Both the position numbers and the translations under genes were made by a program. Positions 22,401-33,300 of a stretch of DNA of 45,825 bases are shown here, in pieces. Numbering within the stretch: position 1 is the stretch's first letter; each line of letters opens with the position of its first letter. The stretch is from Mnemiopsis leidyi. Its lineage: Eukaryota; Ctenophora; Tentaculata; Lobata; Bolinopsidae. The notes beneath the pieces were generated by a model. The model searched no databases, was not told the DNA's origin, and worked only from the letters and a program-made list of their open reading frames with translations. Location of the stretch: the NCBI GenBank assembly GCA_000226015.1, contig JH152942.1:4972-50796 (forward strand), written 5' to 3'.

Positions 22401-25400
22401 GGTCATCAGTGTGATATGACGTAAATTAAAATACAACAAAACAAAGATTTTGGAGCATTCTATTACGTTATCGGATATCGTATGTCAAAACTTTTAACGC
22501 TTGCGGCCTGATTATGTATCAACCATGTCAGTGTCACGATAAGATTGTCTGCATTTTATCTTATCGGTTGTTATGACAACCTAAACTAGGACAGGCGGTT
22601 TCAATATCAGGACACGCCCTAAACCCGACTCTTACGAGGCACATCATGTGACACAGCTAAAAGAAACAAAATACTGCTGCCTGGTGACGAAAAGTGATGA
22701 AAGACACCTCTCTGTGCAATAAAAAAGTGGTATTGGCTCCCAACGCACACCGCGAATCCTATACCACCTTTAAAAGTTTTTCTGTCATATTTTTTTAAAC
22801 GAATTGATAGTATCGTATGTATAACTTACCCACATTAACACATGTCATTCTTTCATAACACTCTGATAGGGAATATTAACACCTAAAGACCGGCTGTTTC
22901 AGATGATACAGGGGATCTGATAACGATATCCAGCGACTCGGAGATGCAACTAGCGACAAAGCACATTAGGCACACAGATACTCTCAACATTTGTGTTCAG
23001 TGTGAGTTAAGTTCATTGTCTTTATTTAACTACCTAGTAAGAGGAACACAAATATAACCTATCATTATACCAAATAGGGGAGGGGGTTAGGTTTTCTGTC
23101 AATGACTATTAAATTTAAACCAGGTCCGTTTTCAAGGCCAAGATTTACATAGTTTGCAAAAAACCAGTCTGACTTTGCCGAAATTCTGAATATAAATCAA
23201 AAACACGAACAACTAACGTAGGGAACACGAAAACTTTGCTTCGAGTAAATTGTTTGCCATATGCCATAAAGAAATAGGACGCATCGATTGAACACAAAAC
23301 TTGCAATTGAAACATAAATATAATTTAGAGCATCCTCATCAACTGGGTATTCTAGAAAGTCTCGCAGACTCGAAAAGAATATCAAAATCGTATGATTCCC
23401 CTCTGCACTAATTGTGTATTATTTCAGTTTATTAAAGGAATTATTATTAGCTGTCGTCATCACCGTCCTTAAACTTTCGAATTTCGACTGAAAATTGATT
23501 TGAAATATCGAAGTTCCGTAGATTTTTCATGTCCAATGGTATGCAATTTGGAGTACAAGCAAAACAGTGCCAAATCTCGCCGCAGCGTCCATGGAACTAT
23601 GAGATTAGGATCTGGTGTCTCCGCCCTAGCGTCCATTCCTTTTTGAAAAGCTCCGCCGTAGCGTTACCCGCTGCAGTGTCCTCTGCCGTTATAGTGACAG
23701 TGTCGCACCGCCTGCCTTCGTCGCAGCGTCCTATACCCAAATCAAAAGTGTTGTCTTGTAACTTTTGTCTTTTTCTAGCTGCAGAACTTTTGATGATCGA
23801 AATGATGATCTTATTTGGCATAATAATATCTAATTCTATGAGATGATCAAATTTCAAAATGCATATTTCATGTAAGCCGTGAGCTTATTTCTTACAAAAA
23901 GTTAAAACTCAAACTTAAGGTATTTCATAATAAGAGGTCATCACATATGACGTCAGCAAATTTTCGGCAATTTTTACCCCCCCCCTCCCCCTCCGTCATC
24001 ATTCTTCATCATGACAAAACCCCCTAAATGTCAGAGGTAAATTACCATAATGACATCATCACAGTCGGAACCCCCCCCCCTCTACTTCATGTCAAAAACT
24101 TGATTTTTGGTCTTTTAATTTGCTGTCATTTTTGAAATTTTTTTACTAATTCTGAATCAGAATTTTTACTTGAAAATTTTCCTTCCGATTTTGTAAAATT
24201 CTGATAAAAATTTTCAAAAGAAATCAAGAATTTTCAAAAAAATCCTATAAATCCTAAAATTTTTTGATGACATCATCATTGGCCAAACTCCCCTTCCCCC
24301 TCGTCATCAATCGTCATCATTTGGAAACCCCCTCCACCCTAGGTGATGGCGTCAGATGTCAACGACCCCTTAGTCCAGGATAAAGAATTCAACAAAATGA
24401 CAAGATCTAAACGCCTGCCGTGCAAATCAACTGGCAAATTAACTCTCCGAGGACCGATACCCGATCCCCCTTAGCTTTTATTATCTAAAAAGATGTCATA
24501 TCTGTCTCAACCTCACCTTATAATCCTGCAGTGTTGGAAGAAGTGTCAAGTCCAACACTTTGTGACAAATGTGACCAGACGATCATCTGCAACATCCGTT
24601 ACAAGTGCGACAAGTGTGCTAACTTTGTGTGTTGTGTGAGGTGCTACCAGGCTGCACATAACAGTAAGTATTTATAATTCACGTGTTGACTTGTTTAGCA
24701 ACTATAATATAAACAAGAGTATTCTGACAAATTCTCTATAACCCCTTACTTATTCTAGTGTTGACTAGTTTAACAACTATAATATAAACAAGAGTATTCT
24801 GACAAATTCTCTATAAACCCTTACTTATTCTAGTGTTGACTAGTTTAGCAACATATAGTGTAAACAAGAGTATTCTGACAAATTCTCTATAAACCCTAAC
24901 TTATTCTAGTGTTTTCTAGTTTAACAACTATGATATAAACAAGAGTATTCTGACAAATTCTCTATAAAAAGTAGATATTGATGACGATTCAAACTGTGTC
25001 GGCCTACACCTGTACACAGAACATGGACTTAGCGAAAGAGCGGACTTTAACAAAAATGTTTCTGTTTGTATCTTAGAAAATGCGAGCCCAAGTTGTTTAG
25101 ATGTTAAAGAGCACAGATACATACACTCTTTGAAATCACTTCGCCCCTCAGGATTGAATAGCGTGAATCCTTTTAAAATACCGTTACTACATTAACTACA
25201 GTAGCCTTCTTTCTTAAACTTTTTAGACCTGAGGGGCACCTAAATAATGTTTTATTATTTCCTTGGGGGTTTTTACTCTTTCCCTTGACCGAAAAGTTTT
25301 ACCTTTTTGAGATTTTCAGAGTTATTTTCAAGAAACTAACCAAATACTTTTTTTAGGAACTACATGTTACTTAGGATGGCTCCGGCCGAAAGTACTATGA

Positions 25401-27326
25401 CATTGTTCTAGAAAAAGTTGTTTCATTGTATTCGGAGTAACTATCAGATTGCCGGTTGAATAGGGTCAAGATTTCAAATTCTCTATAAACCCTTACTTAT
25501 TCTAGTGTTGACTAGTTTAACAACTATGATATAAACAAGAGTATTCTGACAAATTCTCTATAAACCCTTACTTATTCTAGTGTTGACTAGTTTAACAACT
25601 ATGATATAAACAAGAGTATTCTGACAAATTCTCTATAAACCCTTACTTATTCTAGTGTTGACTAGTTTAGCAACTATAATATAAACAAGACTATTCTGAC
25701 AAATTCTCTAGTCCCCCTTATTTATCCTAGTGTTGACTAGTTTAGCAACTATAATAATATAAACAAGAATATTCTGACAAATTACTTATTCTAGTGTTGA
25801 CTAGTTAAACAACTATAATATAAACAAGAGTATTCTGACAAATTCTCTATAAACCCTCACTCTGTTCCCTCCAGAGCCGAGTATACACGAACACGAGCTC
25901 TACAAAGAGAAATACCCGTGTTACTGTCCCATGCACAGGACCTCAGAAACTGACGTCCAGACATTTCCTCCTGACCGCCCTCTCTCTGCCGTCCCTCCAC
26001 ATCTCCTCCAACTACACGGTTCGTCTGTCTGCTAGTACTCGGGTTTTTTTCAAATTTCTTGTGAAAATTTTCAGAAAATTTTGCCAAAATGTTAACAGCC
26101 CCTTCTAAGAAAATCGTTGCAGGTGATCATCACAGTAACAGAGGGAGAAGTTCAAGCCTGCCGAACGGTTACCAAGGTTACCATGGACACCGTGGTGGTA
26201 ACGGTTACTATAGACACACCAGCATGGACAACGGCAGTGGCAACTCTCGTAGTGACAGTATGGAGGATCTCATGATGAGAGGTCTAAACCCGAGCTCGCC
26301 CAGCTATTCTGATCTTCTGCCTGAGGAACACAACTTTAGAACCGCCGAAAGAAGAGAGGTGAGGACCGGGTTTATTGCTAGAATCGAAGTACTATACTCA
26401 TACATACCTTTTTGTATAATTGACTTTTAGTTTTACTGTTTGTTCTTTAGATGTACTTCTCGTGCTACTTTAACAATTAAATTACTGTTTTCTTTGAATC
26501 TCTAATCCAACAATTTCGAAGTTAGCATTGGACAGTATTCGGACTGCCTTAGAAGATGAATTGATGGCGGTGAGAAAAATGACAAATTGCCAATTTCAAA
26601 TCAAGATGATACTGATAGATTGCAAGTTACATGAGTTACATGATCAGTTAAACTGTCAACAAATAATCGACTTGCAAGAAATTGCCTTGGAATGATCGTG
26701 ATTTAATGGTTTAAAGTGAATCAATTTAGCAAGGAAGGCATTTCTAATTCAATTAAAGCCTTGATTTTAAAAATTTTTCTAAGAACCAAGTTCGTACAGA
26801 TGACAGTTTGGTAATGAGAATTGTCAATTAAAAACGCCGAGGTCTGTTATGTCAAATTCAATTGATTGCATTGATTTTAAAATGTTTCTAAGGAGTAACG
26901 CCTGTGCAGCATGCAGTAAGTGAGTTGCTTTAGTGTCACTAAATGAAATCGAGAATGAGCACAAGCGAGATCCAACTTCATTATTCCACCGAATTAAACA
27001 CAATGAAACCGGGAATAGAACCGGCGGACTTTGAAACCAAAAAGCCAACTCTGCACAAACATTAGCAAAATGATATTTTCAAACTCAATTGTCCCGATCT
27101 CGTTAATTCTTTTAAATTACAGAGTAATCTAAAAAATTAAAGAGTAATCTAAAAAGTTTTTCTAGTTAATTTTAAAATCTTCCATCGACAGGTTGTCAGT
27201 GGGCCGGACGGGCAGGTGTACAAACAACAGCAGATGTCCGTCTTTCAGTCGCCGGAATCAGGCGTCGTCGCCATCAGATCTCGACGAAGTCGCGAGATGA
27301 GATCTAAATCGCATCAACTTGGCTGA
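19458..27326 (+). CDS. PB1-ZZ domain scaffold protein (8 exons, 340 aa; p62/NBR1-like front end)
   Basis: Exons joined by phase: 19458-19528, 19792-19949, 22903-23001, 24532-24663, 25875-26018, 26123-26358, 26522-26569, 27192-27326 (stop 27324). Residues about 27-110 form a PB1 domain. It begins SVKLYF with the basic Lys30 and Arg pair (WRRDVRVF), and an acidic OPCA-type motif, DDTGDLITISSDSE, is encoded by exon 3. Residues 120-160 form a ZZ zinc finger: Cys120/123, 135/138, 144/147 with His158/His160 as the likely last ligands. The rest is low-complexity and Gly/Arg/Ser-rich (residues about 203-280), ending in a basic tail. PB1 plus ZZ is the front half of sequestosome-1/p62 and NBR1, which link signalling kinases and autophagy. 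No UBA or FW domain is visible, so this is not a full p62. The exon at 26522-26569 is short and less certain. Intron 2 hosts a GPCR gene on the opposite strand. Confidence 0.8.
20214..21098 (-). CDS. Rhodopsin-like seven-transmembrane receptor, nested antisense, intronless
   Basis: A 294-residue open frame within intron 2 (19950-22902) of the PB1-ZZ gene, on the opposite strand. Seven hydrophobic segments are visible, at about residues 15-35, 43-68, 84-108, 122-140, 170-195, 212-235 and 258-278. A Cys before TM3 (GKDQCF) and one in extracellular loop 2 (RGVCSW) could form the class A disulfide. An N-terminal Asn-Thr-Ser gives a possible glycosylation site. The TM3 end reads VDIGLSL instead of a canonical DRY, and TM7 reads APLLIYVALPDIRQKF in place of NPxxY. 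It is therefore divergent, and its ligand cannot be guessed. The intact frame and preserved topology suggest a functional gene. Confidence 0.7.
   Translation of the reverse strand: MNTSMPSELLQDIISLTTLIPGTVLNLLMSTLLLFSPHRGSIPVTLLTLYSFTNTLVCLQITPLAAASFTFHPLIGKDQCFLLIPLYNVTSNLSTFFLAALAVDIGLSLVYKTERLMTNCKFVMACVVYLTLLVLVETMQMRFDVQLQYRVSRGVCSWTSPENGIVTNYINIGSLIAVITPVFLIALSLVSLICNFRSISTYNHTLLNSSRATLLLSVCFLTFHSVCFVVSLKAALLPLLVSEGVNVQIHDRDRVQDVLLDGVYLTIAPLLIYVALPDIRQKFRLRVGTFIFLE
21751..21844. repeat. 47-bp tandem duplication
   Basis: The unit agttcaaaaagttcctaaaa... starts at 21751 and again at 21798. The two copies differ at very few positions (for example cttggaat versus catggaac near their ends). 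Confidence 0.85.
21870..22200. mobile_element. Palindromic MITE-like element, copy 2
   Basis: The left arm (from gatttgaatgtta near 21882) and the right arm (ending acattcaattcaaat near 22195) are imperfect inverted repeats meeting near 22030. The right arm, reverse-complemented, matches the left arm of the element at 9855-10110 closely (cgaacagacacgttcg, gaaatgc.atctttta, ttttctctgtatga). No coding region. Both copies sit in introns. Confidence 0.6.
23965..24345. repeat. C-rich low-complexity and degenerate gatgacatcatc repeat
   Basis: Poly-C runs (near 23978-23994 and 24070-24081) alternate with tgacatcatca/cgtcatcatt-type blocks. The same alternation appears twice (about 23945-24085 and 24265-24345), which looks like a decayed tandem repeat. 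No coding region. Confidence 0.5.
24684..24967. repeat. 75-bp satellite, first block (about 4 copies)
   Basis: The unit begins gttgactagtttarcaactat and continues through acaagagtattctgacaaa. Units start at 24684, 24760, 24835 and 24911. The block starts directly after the ZZ exon, inside intron 4 of the PB1-ZZ gene. Confidence 0.9.
24968..25473. other. 506-bp non-repetitive segment splitting the satellite
   Basis: Unique sequence between two blocks of the same satellite. The unit is interrupted after ...aattctctataaa and resumes at caaattctctataaac, so about 16 bp is present on both sides. This could be a target duplication of an inserted element or simply satellite phase. No terminal repeats or coding region are seen. 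Confidence 0.4.
25474..25857. repeat. 75-bp satellite, second block (about 5 copies)
   Basis: Units start at 25507, 25582, 25657, 25732 and 25796. The fourth unit is shortened to 64 bp, with a small ataat insertion. The block ends just upstream of the exon at 25875, so the array abuts the splice acceptor region. Confidence 0.9.
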
Positions 27327-28029
27327 GATTCAAATAAAATTGAATTCATGATGATGAACAAAGAAAGAGTTGATAATCTGATAATGTTTTCGTCGCTTCA
27401 TTCTTCAAGTTAAAGTTAAACTTAATTGTTAATGCACGGAAATTAATCTTAACTAATTGAGATTGCCAAAGGGCCAAGTAATAACATTTATTATTTTGTG
27501 CAAATGTCCCATACTGGAAGGCGATATTCTGATATTAACATCGATGATCAAAGTACTTGTTACATAAAGTTAAAAAGTAAAAAACTGTTTAGAATTCGAA
27601 TCAACTTTTGTTTGTGTGTTGCAATATCGATTTTAACCAATCATAATGATATTAATATTATGATCAAAATTCAAGTCCAATTGAATCTGACAATGTAATT
27701 GTAATGGTAGTCATCCACAACTAGCAAGGTTGCCTGAGTCGGGGTGGTCAAGAATGTAGTGCATTATGTACTCAAAACTAACTACATGGACAATATCTTC
27801 TGCAATCCTGGTCCTAGACATAATGTGCAATGACATGATATTCATTATTTTGAGATAAGTTACTGTTAGTGTTATACTTTAATAGTAACAATATGAACAT
27901 GCAAATTCAAAATGTGATCGTTATAAATTATTATCAATATCGATCTGAATTTTAACTTGAAGTTGCATTGAACTGTGCACTTATAGTTATACAGCCAACA
28001 GTGAATCGAATATAAATAAGGGCCGTTGG
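27327..28029. other. Intergenic, 3' of the PB1-ZZ gene
   Basis: AT-rich sequence with no supported gene. A possible polyadenylation signal (AATAAA near 27335) lies 10 bp after the stop codon. Confidence 0.4.
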
Positions 28030-29760
28030 ACAAAGTCAGACAAGACTGTGTTGACGAGATTATATCCGTCTAACGTTCTAACGAAACGTTAGCTTTAGCT
28101 GCGTGAGTCGGGTATCACCGCGACAAAGACTGTGCAACTGCAAATCTAATAGCAAATAGTATTAGTAGTAAATTAGTACATAGTAATTGTCGTGTACGGC
28201 AGCGTGCACCCTCCTGTCATTTTATTCCCAATGAGGGTCGGAAAAAGTCATACAATGACTTGTCGAGGTGTTACAATGACAAATAATTGTATCACGTTGT
28301 GACCATTTTCCGGGGGTGGCCGCCGCGCGCTTCGCAGCAGCAGGGCAATTTGACGAGATTATACAAGTTATGACCATTTTCAAAAAATTTTTGGCGCTTG
28401 CGCTTCGGATTGCGGCACCGAGGCTAGGCTCTCAATGTTTTTGGTAGCGTTGCGCGGTGACGCGCGCAAAAGGGCTTTGGTTAGACTTAGAGCAATTGAT
28501 ATGTTGTAGGTTGATAACCTACTGTCGCGGCCATCACGCGCTGTCACGCATTTCTGGCCTAGACGCGCATCGCCCGTTGATTGATATGGTATTGGTAACA
28601 ATTGTACAGCAGCGCGCACCCTCCCGTCGGACAAAGTCAGACAATGGTAACAACTATCCTCAGACCAGGCAACGTTTTTCCAGCCTATAAATAAAAAGAA
28701 TCTTTAAAATTGTTTTGTCTGACTTTGTTCGACCCTCATGACAGGAGGGTGCGCGCTGCCGTACAAAATTGTTAAGTTGATAACCTATTTGCTATTGTTG
28801 ACGAAATATTGTTTGACTTTGTACGATCCTCATTTGAAATGAATAGATCAGGAGCTGAGAATAAAATGACAGGAGGTTGTACGCGGGCAGCGCACCCTCC
28901 TGTCATTTTATTCGCTTCGAATGAGTTGTCTGACTTCGTCCGACCCTCATTCGAAGCGAATAGAATTATTCCCTCATTCGAAGCGAATAGAATTATTCCC
29001 TTTATGGGAATAAAATGACAGGAGGGTGCGCGCTGCCGTACAACGAATGAGGGTCGGACAAAGTCAGACAAGACGGGAGGGTGCGCGCTGCTGTACAAAC
29101 GAATGATATNNNNNNNNNNTTTGTCTCACGTTGTGACCCTTTTCAAAAAATTTTTAAAAATTTGAAAATTTTTTTGAATATAGGGTCTCAGGAATTACGC
29201 GAGAAAACGGTGCGCGGCCACGCCGCCGCGCGCTTCGCGGCAGCAGGGCTATACAACGTGTAGCAACATAAAATGACTTGTCTCACGTTGTGACCCTTTT
29301 CAAAAATGGCCGCGCTTCGCGCGCCGGAGGCTGCCGCTTCGCGGCAGCAGGGCTGTACAACGTGTAGCAACATAAAATGACAGGAAGGTGCGCGCTGCCG
29401 TACGCGTACAAGTACGATCCTCATTTGAAGTGAGTAGAATAAAATGACTTGTCAGACGTTGCCTGACCTGCGGCCGCAACGCAAGGCAAAAAACGCGGGA
29501 AGTGCGCGCTGCTGTACAAACGAAATGATATTTGTGCCGTCTAACGTTCTGACGAAATTCCAGAAGAGCAGCAAGCTTTGACGAGATGATATCCGTCCGA
29601 GATGATACCCGCGCGGGTCGGGTAACACCTCGACAAAGCAAGCTTGAAGCTGCGAGCCGCGCGAGAGTCGGGTAACATGAACACTGCACCTTGACAACAG
29701 ACAAACCTGCTGTCGCAACCATCACACGCTGCATTTCAGGCCAGGCGAAATTTTAAACGC
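28030..29760. repeat. CpG-rich foldback repeat cluster
   Basis: Two modules recur in both orientations. Module A, caggagggtgcgcgctgccg and variants, is forward near 28739, 28857, 29007, 29071, 29372 and 29495, and inverted near 28194, 28604 and 28880. Module B, gggtcggacaaagtcagaca, is forward near 28034, 28234, 28625 and 29050, and inverted near 28714, 28811 and 28926. A longer block with accatcacacgctg and gcgcatcgcccgttg is present near 28530-28585 and 29715-29775. A 28-bp unit is tandemly duplicated at 28945-29000. An N gap lies at 29110-29119. GC and CpG are clearly higher than in the flanks. Open frames across it are repeat-driven and show no domain. Confidence 0.75.
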
Positions 29761-30374
29761 GCATCGCCCGTTAACAACTGCTTTGATAATTTTAGTAAAA
29801 CCAAAATAAAAATCACATTTGCCAGTTTTCACAGTTATGATTATTTAAAACCACTAATTTGTCACATTTAAAATGAATCGGATATGTTCATGTTTGAAAT
29901 GTCTTTAGGTACAATACCCCGGATACCGGAGGGGCTGCCTTGAAAATGATGCAGCAGGATATTTAATTATTAATTATTATTATTATTATCTTCCTTTTAT
30001 TTCCATGATTCCACATAGTGAGGTTTTACCTCATAAAGGAATCATCGATGAGTTACAGCAAGAATTTGACTTATATAATTTATTGCAACCTAACCTGTCA
30101 GCTTGCTTTACGATAATTAGAATTACTGCAATTACATAAGTTATAATTTCTCATTTGACTTCACTTGATTGTGTGCAAAAACCTATTTCATAGTGTTAAC
30201 AGTCACAGTTGCCGGCAACTTTTCATAATCACAAAGTACTTAACAGTTTTAGTGATCAAGTGTTTTCAAAGCCCTAACATCATTTAAGCTAGAATTTTTC
30301 AATAAATTTTTAGATAAATAGCATCTTCCTCTCTGTAATTCCACCACTAAATTAGCAATTGAACTTGAATGATT
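29761..30374. other. Intergenic, downstream of receptor copy 1
   Basis: AT-rich sequence that includes the 3' flank of the minus-strand receptor gene. No feature supported. Confidence 0.4.
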
Positions 30375-33300
30375 TCACACAAGGTTCTTAACTTTGTCAA
30401 ATGCTTCTGTTGGTGCCCCAAATGCTCTGTCGAAGAGGGTGGGTTTTACTTCTTCCTCTTTCACTGGTATTGGTGGTGGCATCCCTCTGTTACGTGTTGG
30501 TAGTGGTGGTGGCGTTTCTTGAGGTCTGAAATTGATCATTTCTCAAAGCTGCCAGATATGAATAATTTGGTTTAAATAAAGCTTAAAAGCCACGGTATCA
30601 ATCAAGTGATTTTTACATTTTGACCAAGCTTCTTTTAATACTAATAATCTCAAAACATAGTTAGTATAAATTGGATTTTTTGTGCTAAATTGAGGCGATA
30701 ATTCTTTTAAAGTTTATGGTAAACGAATCAAATTCACATGATACACTCTTATTTGTAGAATGATACAAAAATTGACTGCTATGAGCTGTCTAAGTACAGC
30801 AAATGCATATGTTAATATTGCTTCACCTCTTCAAGAAAATGTATACACCTTGTGTAGCTCAGTTAATTTGAATGTTATCTATTTTGCTGCCTCCAGATAT
30901 TTCGGTTTTTATGAAGCATAGAGGTATGTGCCGACTTACCAAATAACAAGCCAGGTAAATAGGTAAATGTTTTTGATTTTGCTGAGCTAAAGTGACACAA
31001 TTTTCCAGATAGCTTCCTCAACTACTCACCATTTTTAGGAAGCTAGATTTTTAATTGTTGAGATAAATTTGCTATTTTTCCACTGACAAATCCTAGGACA
31101 CTTTCAGGACTACTATCATGTTCATCATGATGCTCCAATTCTTTGTCTGGCAATGCAGGCCTGATGGTAAATTAACTATTCAGAAATTATGAAATTGTTG
31201 CTTCCTTTTAAGCCCATATAGGCTATGACTTCCCTTGCCAATATAAATTCTGTTTAAATATGTTCTGATCACCTTACTGACTAAAAGCAGCTTTCAATAG
31301 AAATATTTTAATTGAGCTGACAGCTAGCAGCAATGAAATGAAACACTCGCCCTTACCGTACCCACTGTCTTAGACTTTACCTTTGATATTGCATTGTCAA
31401 TTATATTGTTGGATCAGTAATGATAAATATGACTTATCAATGCTATTGATCATCACCAGTTTAGTATTTCTTAGCTGCGATTGATACCAAGCCTAGTGAA
31501 ACCTAGTAAAGAACCTGAGCTTGGTGTATTGGGCTTTAAAATTTTACCATTTAACTTACATTGGTCTTGTCCTTATGTATATCACTCTGACAACAATAAT
31601 AGTTGCAATGACAACGAGAACTCCAATGACTCCTCCAGCAATTGCAGCTGCATAGCTAGCTGAAATTAATCATAATTTGACAGTTATTTCAAAAACACTT
31701 CCTGAAAAGTTGATATCCCTATAATCTATACAACTAACTGGCAACCAAGCAAAAAAATATCATCAGTACTTTTTGCATTATAATGTTACAAGATACTGTA
31801 AAGTTGATCGTACTTGGACATGAAATGTCAAATTTGAATCCAGCAGTATCGCAATTCAGTTTAAAGATTTCATCATCAGCTTTATTTGAACAGGTGTAGG
31901 TTAGCCCTTCTTTATATGAAAATGTTCCAGTCTTTAAACTAGTTTTATCATCAACGCTTACAATGGCACACTTCTCTGAAAAGCATTAGGTATCAACTAT
32001 GATCAGAACACTTTTTGCCTGATCTAACACCAGAATTGAAAGAAGTTTCTACTGTAATTAAGTAGGAAGTATGATAGAATGAAGCACTTACATTTTACAT
32101 ATTAGCATCACCTTGCCATACCATACTGCTTAATTTCCCTACAACTTACCATAGCAACTGGGTTGTGATGCATTACACAATGCTTTATTGTCCACAGTGT
32201 ATGCCAAACTGTAGTTTGTGTTGCAAAATGTTGTGATTTTCGTTCCCTCAGGCACCGTGTATCCAGTTGTTGGGGAGCGAAAACCGTTTGTGAGACTTTC
32301 AACACTGCATGTAACTGAAGAATTTACCAATTCAGTCTCGAAAATAATTGGATTATTGGTCCACTGTTCTTCAAAATGCTACATACATACATACACATAC
32401 CTACATTGCTAGCATTTGAAAGGTCCACAACAAGTTTATGATTGGACTCTATCATATTTAGAAAATAGGTATAATTGGCATTAAATAATGACTGCATGTG
32501 ATTGTTTTAACACTGGTACCTGTGCAGTCAGATTCACTGTCTGCGCCTGTTGTGATAGTCTTCAGAGAATTTGGGCATTCAGTACATTTTGTACTTCCAA
32601 CTGCATCAGAGTATGTATTTACTGCACATTTTGTACACACACCATCTTTCTCATATTGACCCATAGGGCACTTAACTGGTAAAGTGATAAGTTAGTCAGT
32701 CAAAACTGTACAGTGTATGGCAAAAAGCCCAACTATATTTATCATAATTTCATTAACTCTTTGATTGTCAAACATTGCTAAAAGTCTTCAGATCTTAAGT
32801 CAGCATCAGAAAATGATACTTTTTACTTAAAAAGTTAACTTAAGATGATTGTGACTAGATCAAAATTTTAAAAACCCTGCTGCTGATACAGACAAGCAGA
32901 AAAATTTTTAATTGGGCTATAGTGGTCTTAACTTTGCCTCTTTTTAAAGGTTTATGAACTAAAAATCGTAACATGACATACTGCAAGACGTTCCTACAGA
33001 TCCTGACCCTGCGGCACAACCAGCTTTTGCTTCCGACACTAAGTTTCCATCTGCAGTTAGTGTTGTGGCCCTCTTCTTTCGTTTCTTGAGGCCAACTTGC
33101 AAAGTGAAGGTCTTTGCTGCTACATCAGCTTTTAATTGAGTATGAAAAGCATCAATTATTGCTGAAGTGGAGAGGTCTCCCCCTGTTTGCTGCACAACAA
33201 ATTCTAATGATAGCTGACCGTCTGCTGAATTGCACTTGGCATTCTGAGTGATGTATTAATCATTTTTTCTAGAACAATAAAAATTGGATCTAGTCTATGA

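Noticed and set aside
28772..29098. 108-codon minus-strand frame with an internal peptide repeat
   Set aside because: The peptide repeat mirrors the 28-bp DNA duplication and foldback modules; not a protein signal.
29300..29734. 144-codon minus-strand frame in the CpG-rich cluster
   Set aside because: It runs through repeat modules; high GC lowers stop frequency. Composition (Arg/Ser/Ala/Leu) is typical of spurious frames.
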